Positions 18,334-26,344 of a DNA stretch of 64,000 bases are shown piece by piece. A program made the position numbers and the translations under genes. The DNA is taken from NCBI GenBank assembly GCA_002695025.1, contig NZNV01000008.1, positions 124,001 to 188,000 of the forward strand. The letters are read 5' to 3'. The stretch is from Owenweeksia sp. Lineage in GTDB: Bacteria > Bacteroidota > Bacteroidia > Flavobacteriales > Schleiferiaceae. Each line of letters begins with the position of its first letter. Position 1 is the stretch's first letter. The notes beneath the pieces are model-generated. The model made no database searches, had not been told where the DNA came from, and saw nothing but the letters and a program-made list of their open reading frames with translations.

Positions 18334-18741
18334 TTAATCCTTCACCACTTCCACCAGGTTTTGATCCTGGTCAATCTCCCAGATATTGATGGCTCCATCG
18401 CCATCAAAATCAGCCAGGGCAGTGGCGCGTGCTTTAAAGGTGGTAGGAGAAGCCTCTACCACTTCAATGCGGTAGTTGGCATTACCCCCCTCATCAATGG
18501 TCCGTTCGTGCTCAAAACCAATCTCATTCAGATCCGAGGAGTATTGAGACTTGAGCATAAAATGGCTACGCTCCAGGGTATACACATGTTTTAGCTGCAG
18601 CTTGGCTTCGGTTCCCTTGGTCTTGGAAATCAAGGGCATCAGGTTGGGTAGAGCCAGCAGGATAAGAATGCCTATGATCACCAACACAATGAGTAATTCA
18701 TTAAGGGTATAGGCTTTTAGTTTTCGGTTCAGGGCTTTCAT
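18334..18741 (-). CDS. Major pseudopilin, GspG/PilA-like
   Basis: First gene of the operon. The 135-residue precursor has a leader MKALNRKLKA and then YTLNELLIVLVIIGILILLA, a class III prepilin helix with Glu at +5; cleavage would leave Tyr as first residue. The C-terminal part holds DFDGDGAINIWEIDQDQN, an Asp-rich loop like the calcium-binding loop of GspG. GspG proteins of type II systems are about this length and are the main filament subunit. The leader repeats the K-x-K-A pattern of the minor pseudopilins. No exact promoter motif is visible in the 131 bp upstream. Confidence 0.85.
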   Translation of the reverse strand: MKALNRKLKAYTLNELLIVLVIIGILILLALPNLMPLISKTKGTEAKLQLKHVYTLERSHFMLKSQYSSDLNEIGFEHERTIDEGGNANYRIEVVEASPTTFKARATALADFDGDGAINIWEIDQDQNLVEVVKD

Positions 18742-18790
18742 TGGGTAAGACTTAGTTTTACATTCTGCTAAAATGTTTATTCCTTTGCGC

Positions 18791-18819
18791 TTGACAATCG
18801 GACAAAATTGACTATTTTG
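18791..18819 (+). promoter_or_regulatory. Weak promoter candidate for the helical-repeat gene
   Basis: TTGACA at 18791 and TATTTTG at 18813-18819 are 19 bp apart counted from the TTG. The -7 element is one base short of the full TAnnTTTG. The candidate lies between the secretion operon and the divergent gene, about 55 bp before its ATG. Confidence 0.25.
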
Positions 18820-18872
18820 GAATTCCCCTAATACACTGGGGATCCGGCCCTGTTTTTAAACCTTAACCGCTT

Positions 18873-20363
18873 ATGAAACATGAAACCGGGGATCGTGTTG
18901 CCAAATTGGTTTCCTCCCTATCTCCCGCTGAAAAGGACGTGCTCTTTAAACACCTTTCCTCTTCCTTACCAGAATGGCAAAGCAGGAGCAAATTAGCCGA
19001 CCTTGCCACGGAACTTAGCACTCCGGATTTTTCCAATGACTCCGCTTACAACCGGAAGAATTATGAGATGCTGGAAACCCGCATCCTGGACACGCTTCTT
19101 TTTGACATTAACCTTACCCGCAACGGCAAGCAAACCTCCACAATCAATGATCTGCTGAATATACGCAAGGACGGGCTTAAGATGCGTGTACTACAACAAC
19201 GCGGCTTATTACACCGTGCCTACCAGATGGCGGAGAATATCAAGCAAAAGGCCATACGGGATGAGGGGTATGACGAGATCATCGAAGCTTTGAATTTCCA
19301 GTTGTCCATGATCGGCCTGCAACAGGACGCTGCCCAATTCAGGGAGCTTATCACACAGATCAACCATTATGAGTATTGCCGCTTTGCCAGGCGCAAGAGC
19401 CTGGCCCTGTTGTATGAGCTAAAGATGAAGAAATTCTACGGCATGGAGGAAAACCTGGACCTTTTTGTAAAGGACAGCATCATTACCCTGCAACGGTATA
19501 GCGAACGTATACATTGCCGTACCATTGAATTTATAAGCGGTTACTTTATCAAGGAGGATCTAGAGCTGGAGGGCAACTGGCACGAAGCCCATTACTATAT
19601 GACCCGTTTATTCAAAAAAGCGGAGGCCTTACCCCCTGATACTCCACATTTCAGCTTTTGGGAACTGGCCTATGAGCAAGGCCGCCTGTGCCTGAAGAAC
19701 GGAGATCATGAAAACGGTATTTTCCTGCTTTCCAAATGCATCGCCAAACTACCGCCCGAAGACCTGGCCCATCAAAAGTCAGTGGAACTAACCTTTGCCT
19801 CCCATTACGAAAACGGTCATTTTGAAGAGGCGCTTCGAATAGCCGAGGATTTTGCCGCTTCCCATTTTTATACCTATTACCTGAGGGAAAACTCCCGGCA
19901 AAAGTGGAACTTTATGAAAAGCTGTACTTGTTTTAGGATGGGTGACCTGGTACAGTCCAAAGCCTACCTGGAAAACACACGTGAATTTGAAAAGCAGAAT
20001 ATGCTGAATAATCTACAGGTACGTTTTTTAAAGATCATCCTGGCCGTTGAAAGCCAGAACCCTGATTTGGCGGACCATTATGTGGAGGCCATGCGGAAAA
20101 TGGTATCGCGCAACCAATGGCTACCTTCCCTGAAGAAAAATGGTTTAGATGCCTTTTATTACGCTCTATTCAAGTTGAGGAATAGCGGTTATCGTTTGGA
20201 TGAATTGTTTAGCGGGAGCCCTGAAATGATCACCGCTCTGCGGAAAGCTAACCGAAAGCTGAACTCTTCCCCGGAAAAACCCATGATCTCCTACTGGGAA
20301 TGGGTACAGCAATACGCTCCGGCTTTGCAGAGGAAACAGCCAAGTACTCAGCAGCTGCGGTAA
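18873..20363 (+). CDS. Helical-repeat (TPR-like) protein of unknown function
   Basis: This 496-residue soluble protein has no signal peptide and no membrane segment. It is almost entirely alpha-helical, with repeated helix pairs (LALLYELKMKKFYGMEENLD, SYRLDELF-like ends, AYEQGRLCLKNGDHENGIFL) resembling degenerate TPR arrays. The N-terminal 90 residues contain VAKLVSSLSPAEKDVLFKHL, a motif seen in Bacteroidetes proteins of this size, but I do not recognise a named family. It is transcribed away from the secretion operon with 131 bp between starts, so a shared regulatory region is possible. Function is unknown; a cytoplasmic scaffold is one possibility. Confidence 0.85.
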   Translation: MKHETGDRVAKLVSSLSPAEKDVLFKHLSSSLPEWQSRSKLADLATELSTPDFSNDSAYNRKNYEMLETRILDTLLFDINLTRNGKQTSTINDLLNIRKDGLKMRVLQQRGLLHRAYQMAENIKQKAIRDEGYDEIIEALNFQLSMIGLQQDAAQFRELITQINHYEYCRFARRKSLALLYELKMKKFYGMEENLDLFVKDSIITLQRYSERIHCRTIEFISGYFIKEDLELEGNWHEAHYYMTRLFKKAEALPPDTPHFSFWELAYEQGRLCLKNGDHENGIFLLSKCIAKLPPEDLAHQKSVELTFASHYENGHFEEALRIAEDFAASHFYTYYLRENSRQKWNFMKSCTCFRMGDLVQSKAYLENTREFEKQNMLNNLQVRFLKIILAVESQNPDLADHYVEAMRKMVSRNQWLPSLKKNGLDAFYYALFKLRNSGYRLDELFSGSPEMITALRKANRKLNSSPEKPMISYWEWVQQYAPALQRKQPSTQQLR

Positions 20364-20858
20364 AAAGGCCTTAATGATTGAGAGACCCTCACTACCAACA
20401 CCCTGGCGGGCAACAAGATTGTTAATAGGATATAGTCATTACTTCCAACTACCCCTTTACGAAAACAATATTCTCAGGTTTTTCTTCCGGTAATTTTCAG
20501 GAAGGGCACAAATAGTATACTCCAAACATTTTAGCCTGATTGGTAACATTGTTTCCAAGAGCTTCCATAAACAGCAACAGACTTATGAAAGACCTGTCTA
20601 TATCCTGCAGACTACTCACCTCTTCCAGACCCCGTTATCTCGGAAAAGATGTATTTTCCTGGCCGGCCCGGTGACCTCATACGAATAAGGTTTAAACGAG
20701 ACACCATCCATGTATCCCGTTTTAAAAGCTTCTATATAGAGATCCCGGATCAAAGCATTAATATCTCAAACTCCTATAACGGAACCAGCCGGTAATTACC
20801 GGCTGGTTCATGAATAATCAACTTATATACAGTGGATCTTTAGTTCTTAAACCCTATT
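20364..20858. other. Gene-free 495-bp stretch between convergent genes
   Basis: No convincing gene is present. On the minus strand a short frame of 45 codons ends near 20623 (IEAFKTGYMDGVSFKP) and may be a coding scrap, but it has no start and a stop directly upstream. The only clear structure is the perfect palindrome at 20782-20809. Confidence 0.5.
20782..20809. terminator. 28-nt perfect palindrome, terminator-like hairpin
   Basis: The two arms GAACCAGCCGG and CCGGCTGGTTC flank TAATTA and form an 11-bp GC-rich stem. It lies 50 bp beyond the stop of the Kelch gene and about 420 bp beyond the convergent helical-repeat gene. No T-run follows on either strand, so classical intrinsic termination is uncertain. 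Confidence 0.4.
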
Positions 20859-22067
20859 TTATTGAAGGGTTAACTTTTGAGAGGAAAGAATAATTCCTTC
20901 CTTTTTACCGGTAAGAAAGTAGACACCTCTTGTAAGGCTGCTCACATCAATGGGGGTTTTTAGCTGATCTACCTCTACTTCCATCACCACTTTACCACTC
21001 AAATCGGTTAGCTCAAGAGTGGTGTTTGTGAATTCACCGGATGAATACTCCACATAAATAACATCATACCCTGGATTGGGGTAAAGCTTGAGCATCTCAG
21101 AAGCTTTGTCTTCCTCAAGTCCAATGTTCCCCAACGTTATTTTATACATATCACTGGTAAGGGTGAAATCAGACACATCCAACCCAGTACCGAGGTAAGC
21201 ATCATTCCCTAAAACAAAAGAGATACCTGACGCAGTATAATCATTAGGAAAGGAAAGATTAGCTTTTTGCCAGGAGTCTGTAGCGGGATTGTATCTATGA
21301 AGGTCCGTGGAATTAGTAAAATTGAAAGGTATCATTCCCCCACATAGGTAACCAAAGTTACCAATAGAAAAGCTAAATGCACCTGTCCGCGGTCTGTCAG
21401 GAAAATTGGCTTTAGCCACCCAGCTATCGGTAGCCGGTACATACATATACATTTCTCCTGCCATGGCATTAAAGCCCCCCTGAGTAATATATAACTGACC
21501 GTTAATAACAAAGCCCGCAGGCTCAGACAAGGCCGTTCCGGGGTAATCTCCTTTCTGGGTCCAGGTATCGGTAGCTGGATCGTATTCCCAAACTTCCTTG
21601 GTTGAATTAAAGCCGGATTGCCCTCCGATGATGTACGCTTTTCCATTTAACACGGCAGAGAAACCGTTATAGCGTTCAGTGCCCGGAAAATCCTGTTTTT
21701 TAGTCCAGGTATCCGTAGTCGGGTCATATTCATAAGTTGACAAAGGGTATGGCTTTGCAGAGTCGGCTCCGGCACTGATATAACCTTTGCCGTTTATTGC
21801 AAAAGAAAATGAACCTATTCGGCTGACACCACCAGGCACACTTGCCAGGGCTGTGTAGTTATTAGTGGTCGGGTCAAACTCATAAAATGAATTTACAGCC
21901 ACGCCACCGTCATCAAGGCCCGAGCCACCCGCTAGATATGCCTTTCCATTCATAGTAAAAGCTGTAGCTTGTTTAAGCGCTAAGGGATACGGAGTGGTTT
22001 GGGTCCATTGTCCAAGCATTGAGGTACTTGCTGACCACAGCAATAAAAGCGTAAAAAAATTTCTCAT
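20859..22067 (-). CDS. Secreted Kelch-repeat protein with T9SS type A sorting tail
   Basis: The 402-residue precursor has a signal peptide (MRNFFTLLLLWSASTSMLGQ). Six Kelch-type blades follow, each with a phrase such as YEYDPTTDTWTKKQDFPG or LHRYNPATDSWQKA, preceded by GKAYLAGG or GKAYIIGG; together they should form a beta propeller. The last 80 residues are a T9SS sorting domain (LKLYPNPGYDVIYVEY, then LTDLSGKVVMEV and LTRGVYFLT). So it is exported by the type IX system and probably attached to the surface. No catalytic residues are recognised. It stands alone, with gene-poor DNA on both sides. Confidence 0.92.
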   Translation of the reverse strand: MRNFFTLLLLWSASTSMLGQWTQTTPYPLALKQATAFTMNGKAYLAGGSGLDDGGVAVNSFYEFDPTTNNYTALASVPGGVSRIGSFSFAINGKGYISAGADSAKPYPLSTYEYDPTTDTWTKKQDFPGTERYNGFSAVLNGKAYIIGGQSGFNSTKEVWEYDPATDTWTQKGDYPGTALSEPAGFVINGQLYITQGGFNAMAGEMYMYVPATDSWVAKANFPDRPRTGAFSFSIGNFGYLCGGMIPFNFTNSTDLHRYNPATDSWQKANLSFPNDYTASGISFVLGNDAYLGTGLDVSDFTLTSDMYKITLGNIGLEEDKASEMLKLYPNPGYDVIYVEYSSGEFTNTTLELTDLSGKVVMEVEVDQLKTPIDVSSLTRGVYFLTGKKEGIILSSQKLTLQ

Positions 22068-22253
22068 ATTGGTTATAGTTTAATTATAGAGGGCACAAAA
22101 CACCGCGAAAAGAAGAATCTATGCGTACACCAATTAGTATGCAGTGAGCAAGATTTAAGATCTCATTTACTCAATGAATAGGTAAGCAAATCATCTTTCA
22201 ATTGAGGCAAAGAGCTGATTTCTGGCATGAAACGGACTTTTTATATAGAAAAG

Positions 22254-22667
22254 TTATTTAGCCCGATAACTAATCAATTGTAAATCGTTGAAATCATGTT
22301 TTCCATTCCAGTGAAGTCGTGGTTTTTGAGGTGTGAAAAAGAGCTCCTGATTAATTTTACGCAATACCTTCAGTGGCTTTAACCTATTTGAAAATTGCGT
22401 GCGTAGGACTCTCGCTGTTTGACACTTATTGCAAATTGCACTTTTGATTACATGGATACACCTCTCCTCATTATCATTAATGATCTTTAACCAGATATAC
22501 CGTTTAGAAAAGTTATCCGGTTTGTTCCGTGTGAGGGTGTATACACAGCGCCCTGGATTATAAGTGGCGCAACCCTTCATATATCGCTTTGCACCATAAA
22601 ACTGCCATGTCTGGGTTGATAAGCGAGTCAAATAGCATTTTATCCCATTGGTCCTTCCTTCACACAC
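22254..22667 (-). CDS. Doubtful 137-codon ORF in otherwise gene-free DNA
   Basis: This frame begins with a GTG and encodes a basic, cysteine-containing sequence (SAICNKCQTARVL, ERCIHVIKSA) with no recognised domain or signal. It lies in a 623-bp stretch (22068-22690) between two T9SS-protein genes and no ribosome-binding site is obvious. The stretch otherwise shows nothing. It may be a chance frame or the remnant of a lost gene. Confidence 0.15.
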   Translation of the reverse strand: MCEGRTNGIKCYLTRLSTQTWQFYGAKRYMKGCATYNPGRCVYTLTRNKPDNFSKRYIWLKIINDNEERCIHVIKSAICNKCQTARVLRTQFSNRLKPLKVLRKINQELFFTPQKPRLHWNGKHDFNDLQLISYRAK

Positions 22668-22690
22668 AATCTTGCCGGAGTAATGAAAAC

Positions 22691-23944
22691 CTATTCTTTA
22701 AGGATCTTTTTAGTGATAAGAGCCCCTTTTACATTTACCTGCAGGATATACAGGCCCTTAGGATGGTTGGTGAGGTCTATCACCACTGATTCCAAATTGA
22801 GATCCTGCCGGTCTATGATTTTTCCCCCCGAAGTGGTAAGGATGTATGAGAAAGCTGTTCCAGGCTCGCTGAGCTTTAGTTTAAATTTCCCCGTGCCCGG
22901 ATTTGGGTAAACCGCCATGGATTCAAGTGGAAGCTGCTCATAGTTAACGTTTGAAGAAGCAAGTTCATATTCCCAGGCTTTAAACATGCACCCTTTGCTG
23001 TCAGTAACTATAGCCGAGTAGCGACCCACCTGATCCATTATTGCCGTGCAATTAGCGGAGGGATATGGCGCATCGTTATAAAACCAGCTGCATTGCGGGT
23101 AGCCGGTAATTACCAGCGTATCATTGGATCGGCTTATTAAAGGGGTTATACTGTCAAGCCCCGTGAAATTAAGGCTATCGAGGGTAGTTTGATAGCCAAC
23201 CGTTTTAAGGAGCGTATCATGGGAAGCGCTGATTCCGGGGTTGTAGGTACTTAATAGGGGAGATTGTTTAAATACCGTAGTATAAATTACGCATGCGGTT
23301 AAAAAGGAACCGTGCAGGGAGGGATGCGTAGCATCACCACCCCAAAGATCTATCGCGGGGTAAGCTGCAATGATCCGTTTAAAAGCAGGTCCGATAGGAG
23401 CAATTACCTGGTGAGCCGTATCATTCAGGAACTTATAATTCTGGTATATAGAGTCAATCATGGCCACTCCAGAAGTAAAATCCGGAGACAGACCATTCTT
23501 GGTGCCAAAGCCTCCGAACCAAATCATGTGGGCGCATGGGTGGTAATACAACAATGAATCCCTGATCCTGAGATGACCTTCAATCACTTTGCTTTGAAAG
23601 CTCGGGTCTGGAAATTTACCGCGCGGGTGTGAAAAGCGTCCCTGGTTATCCTGTAGAACTAAATAATCCCAATCATCGCCTTTTATGAGGTTATACACGT
23701 AGGGGTTGTTCATATGAGCCTGGTTACCCTGCCGGATATCCCCCACGGATATGCCTCCTGGTGTATGTGCCCCTATCACCACATGATGACCAGCATTGGC
23801 CGCTAATTGTTCAAATAAATTGGGTAAATTATTGGCACCGGTAAAGCTGTTGCCAATAAACAAAACCCTGGTGGTATCCTGGGCATTAGTACTATTACTC
23901 ACCATCAAAATCGCAACGGCAATAAAGATCTTTATCAATCTCAT
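22691..23944 (-). CDS. Secreted SGNH-type hydrolase with T9SS sorting tail
   Basis: The 417-residue precursor starts at the ATG at 23944 because this gives a clean signal peptide (MRLIKIFIAVAILMVS to NAQ); a reading from 23998 would add 18 residues. The enzyme part begins RVLFIGNSFTGANN, with the block I Ser in GNSFT, and has GGDATHPSLHG as the Asp-x-x-His block, so it is a GDSL/SGNH lipase or esterase fold with the two terminal blocks intact. The C-terminus is a T9SS tail (SMAVYPNPGTGKFKLK, then HPKGLYILQV). The substrate is unknown; carbohydrate esters are common for secreted relatives. Confidence 0.88.
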   Translation of the reverse strand: MRLIKIFIAVAILMVSNSTNAQDTTRVLFIGNSFTGANNLPNLFEQLAANAGHHVVIGAHTPGGISVGDIRQGNQAHMNNPYVYNLIKGDDWDYLVLQDNQGRFSHPRGKFPDPSFQSKVIEGHLRIRDSLLYYHPCAHMIWFGGFGTKNGLSPDFTSGVAMIDSIYQNYKFLNDTAHQVIAPIGPAFKRIIAAYPAIDLWGGDATHPSLHGSFLTACVIYTTVFKQSPLLSTYNPGISASHDTLLKTVGYQTTLDSLNFTGLDSITPLISRSNDTLVITGYPQCSWFYNDAPYPSANCTAIMDQVGRYSAIVTDSKGCMFKAWEYELASSNVNYEQLPLESMAVYPNPGTGKFKLKLSEPGTAFSYILTTSGGKIIDRQDLNLESVVIDLTNHPKGLYILQVNVKGALITKKILKE

Positions 23945-24449
23945 ATTCTGAATTTTAGGGTAGCTACGGGTAGGTTTTGGAGCATGGTTGAAAAGCATAT
24001 TGCCGTCAAGTTATGAATTGACCGGCTTTAAAAGCATTCCATCTATTTAACATGCTTTGCTGGTTATCAGGGGCACCATACGGAGAAGCCATGACTATTT
24101 AAGTTTAGTGGAAAAAAGATGACCTTAATGGAGTTTAGAGAGTTAAGAGTTGCTAAACTGGCACTACCAATTTTGTTTCATTAGGCTCTTCTTTAATTTA
24201 AACCAAAAACCTTTAAGCACACTTAGAGCAAAGCCATTCCCTCGAAGAAACACAGCATTCTTTAACTCATCCCCTTTTAGGTATTGGCTTAGTTTCCAGT
24301 TGTTAATTTAATATGCCCACCTATCATTATTTTCAAACCACTTAATAGCTGGTGTTTTTCCTAATGATCTACTCACAATAGTTTTGAAAACCTATGTCAG
24401 GAGCAGCCGAAAACCTTAAGAGTAGGCATAATTCATAAAATTTATTGAA
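23945..24449. other. Gene-poor 505-bp stretch holding a possible decayed gene
   Basis: No intact gene is seen. The minus strand has a relic-like frame at 24164-24391 (described separately). The 60 bp before the lipoprotein ATG at 24450 are AT-rich without an exact TAnnTTTG element. Confidence 0.5.
24164..24391 (-). pseudogene. Possible decayed coding remnant, one internal stop
   Basis: One frame encodes KTPAIKWFENNDRWAY, a TAA stop at 24308-24310, and then in the same frame a 48-codon piece ending TAG at 24164 (with KLSQYLKGDELKNAV, FLRGNGFALSVLKGFW). The composition looks protein-like and both pieces share a frame, as expected for a gene broken by a point mutation. No start is present, because a TAG lies just upstream at 24392. 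I do not recognise the family. Chance cannot be excluded in AT-rich DNA. Confidence 0.25.
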
Positions 24450-25280
24450 ATGAAAAGAATGACATTCTTTGTAATTGTATTTATTACTGCATTGGTATTT
24501 TCTTGTTCCAAGGAAAGTAATTCGGATCAGAGCCTCAAAACAAGTTTAGACAAAAAAACAGCTTCATATACAGCTGGAGAAATCCATAATTTAGTTATGG
24601 ACAATTTTTTGGCAAGCAGGCAACAAATTCTTAGCAATACATTATGTGATGTACCCAGCCAAGCTTGCAGTGATTATTTTGAATTTTTAGCCAATGGCTA
24701 TTTATCAAATTATATCACTGTAAATATTAATGCATCAACACAATCCCCATTAGATTTTTACAACTCATCCCATTGGGCTGCTGCAAAAACATTAAGTGGT
24801 AGTGCTTTAATAGATGCTTTTGCGAATATATACTCTCCTGAAGCTGCCGCCATAATACAAGATGCATTTGACCTTGTTAATGTTACAACTACCTATCAAA
24901 CCATCTATAATGGTTTGGATAATTTAGAAATAGACGCTCAAGGCTTAGCTTCAGCAGATCATCAAGAGATTGTATTATCAATTTTAGATATCACAAGACA
25001 CTCGGCCATCCATTGGCAAAATAACAACGGAGGACCAGGAAGCTGGTACCCTACAGGACAAAATAATTCTTCATTGTATTCTGGTGGCGACCCCGGAATC
25101 AATGGTATTAACGCAGATCTTAGGGGCGCGACACAAGGGGCCATTGCAGGCTTTGTTGCTTCAGTAGAATCAAATGGCGTATTTGAAACGTTATCAGGCT
25201 CATTAACCGGTGCCCTTCTTGGAGCTACTTTTGCATCAGGATGGTCAGCACTATGGAGTTTCTTTGGTTATCTATTTTGA
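24450..25280 (+). CDS. AT-rich lipoprotein with glycine-rich hydrophobic C-terminus
   Basis: The 276-residue precursor has a lipoprotein signal with lipobox VFSC (Cys 19). The middle is unremarkable, Asn/Ser-rich and without recognised domains. The last 60 residues are different: after a Gly/Asn stretch (GGPGSW, GGDPGINGINADLRG) come two glycine-zipper helices (GAIAGFVASVESNG and SGSLTGALLGATFASGW) ending in aromatic residues (WSFFGYLF). Such tails resemble membrane-active peptides or bacteriocin precursors, but no cleavage site or maturation gene is adjacent. Base composition is clearly more AT-rich than the flanking core genes, and gene relics and an IS1-family element lie next to it, so it may be acquired. 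Function is unknown. Confidence 0.8.
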   Translation: MKRMTFFVIVFITALVFSCSKESNSDQSLKTSLDKKTASYTAGEIHNLVMDNFLASRQQILSNTLCDVPSQACSDYFEFLANGYLSNYITVNINASTQSPLDFYNSSHWAAAKTLSGSALIDAFANIYSPEAAAIIQDAFDLVNVTTTYQTIYNGLDNLEIDAQGLASADHQEIVLSILDITRHSAIHWQNNNGGPGSWYPTGQNNSSLYSGGDPGINGINADLRGATQGAIAGFVASVESNGVFETLSGSLTGALLGATFASGWSALWSFFGYLF

Positions 25281-25305
25281 GTAAGACATGTCTCAACAAA
25301 TAAAA

Positions 25306-25331
25306 AGGCCTGCACATAGCAGGTCTTTATC
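25306..25331 (+). terminator. Intrinsic terminator of the lipoprotein gene
   Basis: AGGCCTGC and GCAGGTCT form an 8-bp stem (one G-T pair) around ACATA, followed by TTTAT. It begins 25 bp after the stop codon. Confidence 0.65.
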
Positions 25332-25361
25332 AAGGGTCAAAACAAAACTAGTTAGTGGTAA

Positions 25362-25460
25362 TCACAAGGTTTTCAATATCTCATTACCATGTTTTACATT
25401 GAGAATGTACAAACTAGCTGACAAGGCAAAAAGATTGATCTTTTGTTGCACGCCACAAAT
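25362..25460 (-). pseudogene. Relic of a T9SS C-terminal sorting tail
   Basis: A 32-codon frame ending in TGA reads QQKINLFALSASLYILNVKH and then GNEILKTL. This matches the end of Bacteroidetes T9SS sorting domains (the 'I-L-L-x-G-x-Y-x-L-x-V' block), except that the usual Gly before the Tyr region is Ser-Leu. A TAG lies directly upstream in frame (25461-25463), so nothing intact precedes it. I infer the 3' end of a lost secreted-protein gene, perhaps disrupted when the neighbouring IS1-family element arrived. Confidence 0.4.
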
Positions 25461-25486
25461 CTAAAGGGTTAAATCTCTTTAACTTG

Positions 25487-25517
25487 AAACCGCTGATGGT
25501 AAAATCAGTGGTTTTTT
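25487..25517 (+). terminator. Terminator-like hairpin with T-run
   Basis: AAACCGCTGAT and ATCAGTGGTTT form an 11-bp stem (one wobble pair) around GGTAAA and run into six Ts. It points rightward although no plus-strand gene ends close to it; on the minus strand it follows the transposase stop without a T-run. Confidence 0.5.
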
Positions 25518-25524
25518 AATTCCA

Positions 25525-26178
25525 TTATCCCCAAAAGTAAATCGTCAAACAGGCCACTAGCATAGCTATGCTTTTAGAATAGCAGATGGTTTTTCTATTC
25601 AATCGTTTCAAATGGGTTCTCAAGGTGAGGTTCTTGCGTTCAATGTAATTGATTCCTCGGTTCTTTACCTTGTGAATAGCTTTGGCGATCAGGTTTTGAT
25701 AGAGGTTGAGTTTATCGGTATAAATCTTTGTGGCCGAAGAGAGGGTGAGCGTATCAATGACCTTTCCCAAAGTTCTATTGTTCCTACGGCCAACTTTAAA
25801 ATCAACTACTTCCCGTGTATCTTTACGAATGGCATAAGCAATCCAGATTAAACGACTTTTCCTTTTTACATAGGTTTGCAGCTCGTCCATTTCATATGTC
25901 TTTCCTATTGAGACACATGGCTTCTCAACACTCTTACTTATAGATAATATTCTTTTAGTTACTGTGTTGACGGAAATTCCAAGCAACCTGGAAATACTCC
26001 TTGTTCCACAACCTTCTTTTATGTGTTTTCTAATTTCCTGATCAATCTCAGATTGATATGCTTTGTTCCTATATTTCTCTTGCTGGTACCTTGCACAAAA
26101 TTTGCAGAACCATTTTTGTGTGCCATTTCTTTGTTTGCCTGATTTTCGACACTTGACTGAGCAATAATTGCAGTTCAT
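25525..26178 (-). CDS. IS1-family transposase, single ORF
   Basis: The 217-residue product has the IS1 layout. It starts with a zinc-ribbon (Cys pairs in CNYCSVKC and WFCKFC) and then a helix-turn-helix segment (GTRSISRLLGISVNTVTKRI). The DDE nuclease follows: YEMDELQTYV with the first Asp, KIYTDKLNLY with the second, and ERKNLTLRTHLKRLNRKT with the Glu region. Classical IS1 needs a frameshift between insA and insB; here one continuous frame encodes both parts, as in some other members. Length and motifs suggest an intact enzyme. It lies in AT-rich DNA between a lipoprotein gene and tRNA-Gln. Confidence 0.88.
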   Translation of the reverse strand: MNCNYCSVKCRKSGKQRNGTQKWFCKFCARYQQEKYRNKAYQSEIDQEIRKHIKEGCGTRSISRLLGISVNTVTKRILSISKSVEKPCVSIGKTYEMDELQTYVKRKSRLIWIAYAIRKDTREVVDFKVGRRNNRTLGKVIDTLTLSSATKIYTDKLNLYQNLIAKAIHKVKNRGINYIERKNLTLRTHLKRLNRKTICYSKSIAMLVACLTIYFWG

Positions 26179-26206
26179 CTTTAATAGCGGATACTTTGAG
26201 ACACTT
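25525..26206 (-). mobile_element. IS1-family element, right end at about 26206, left end not resolved
   Basis: The transposase gene is preceded, 10 to 28 bp upstream of its ATG, by AAGTGTCTCAAAGTATCCGC (minus strand, 26206-26187), which has the form of an IS1-family terminal repeat. I find no convincing matching repeat on the left; the best partial match is ATGTCTCAACA at 25288, only eight identical bases. The left boundary given here is just the stop codon. Confidence 0.55.
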
Positions 26207-26214
26207 ATAAACAG

Positions 26215-26236
26215 AAAAGCCCTTTTCAGGGCTTTT
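26215..26236. terminator. Bidirectional terminator-like hairpin
   Basis: AAAAGCCC and GGGCTTTT form an 8-bp stem around TTTTCA, with A-runs and T-runs giving a terminator form on both strands. It lies between the two copies of the IS1 terminal motif. Confidence 0.5.
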
Positions 26237-26344
26237 AAGAGACTTTCTCAGGTTAAAACTACTGGATATATTTTGAATATTTCATCCGTCTAATTGAAAT
26301 GACGTTTGATTCTAAGCTTATTAACAAGTCATTTTTGTAAATCA

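Noticed and set aside
20623-20766. Minus-strand 45-codon coding scrap (IEAFKTGYMDGVSFKP)
   Set aside because: It has no start codon, a stop directly upstream and no recognised family; too short to claim a relic.
22589-22789. Plus-strand 66-codon frame overlapping the SGNH hydrolase end
   Set aside because: Antisense to the T9SS tail of a convincing gene and without domain or ribosome-binding site.
25281-25300. Left inverted repeat of the IS1 element at ATGTCTCAACA
   Set aside because: Only eight bases match the right end, and it would place a terminator and a T9SS relic inside the element.
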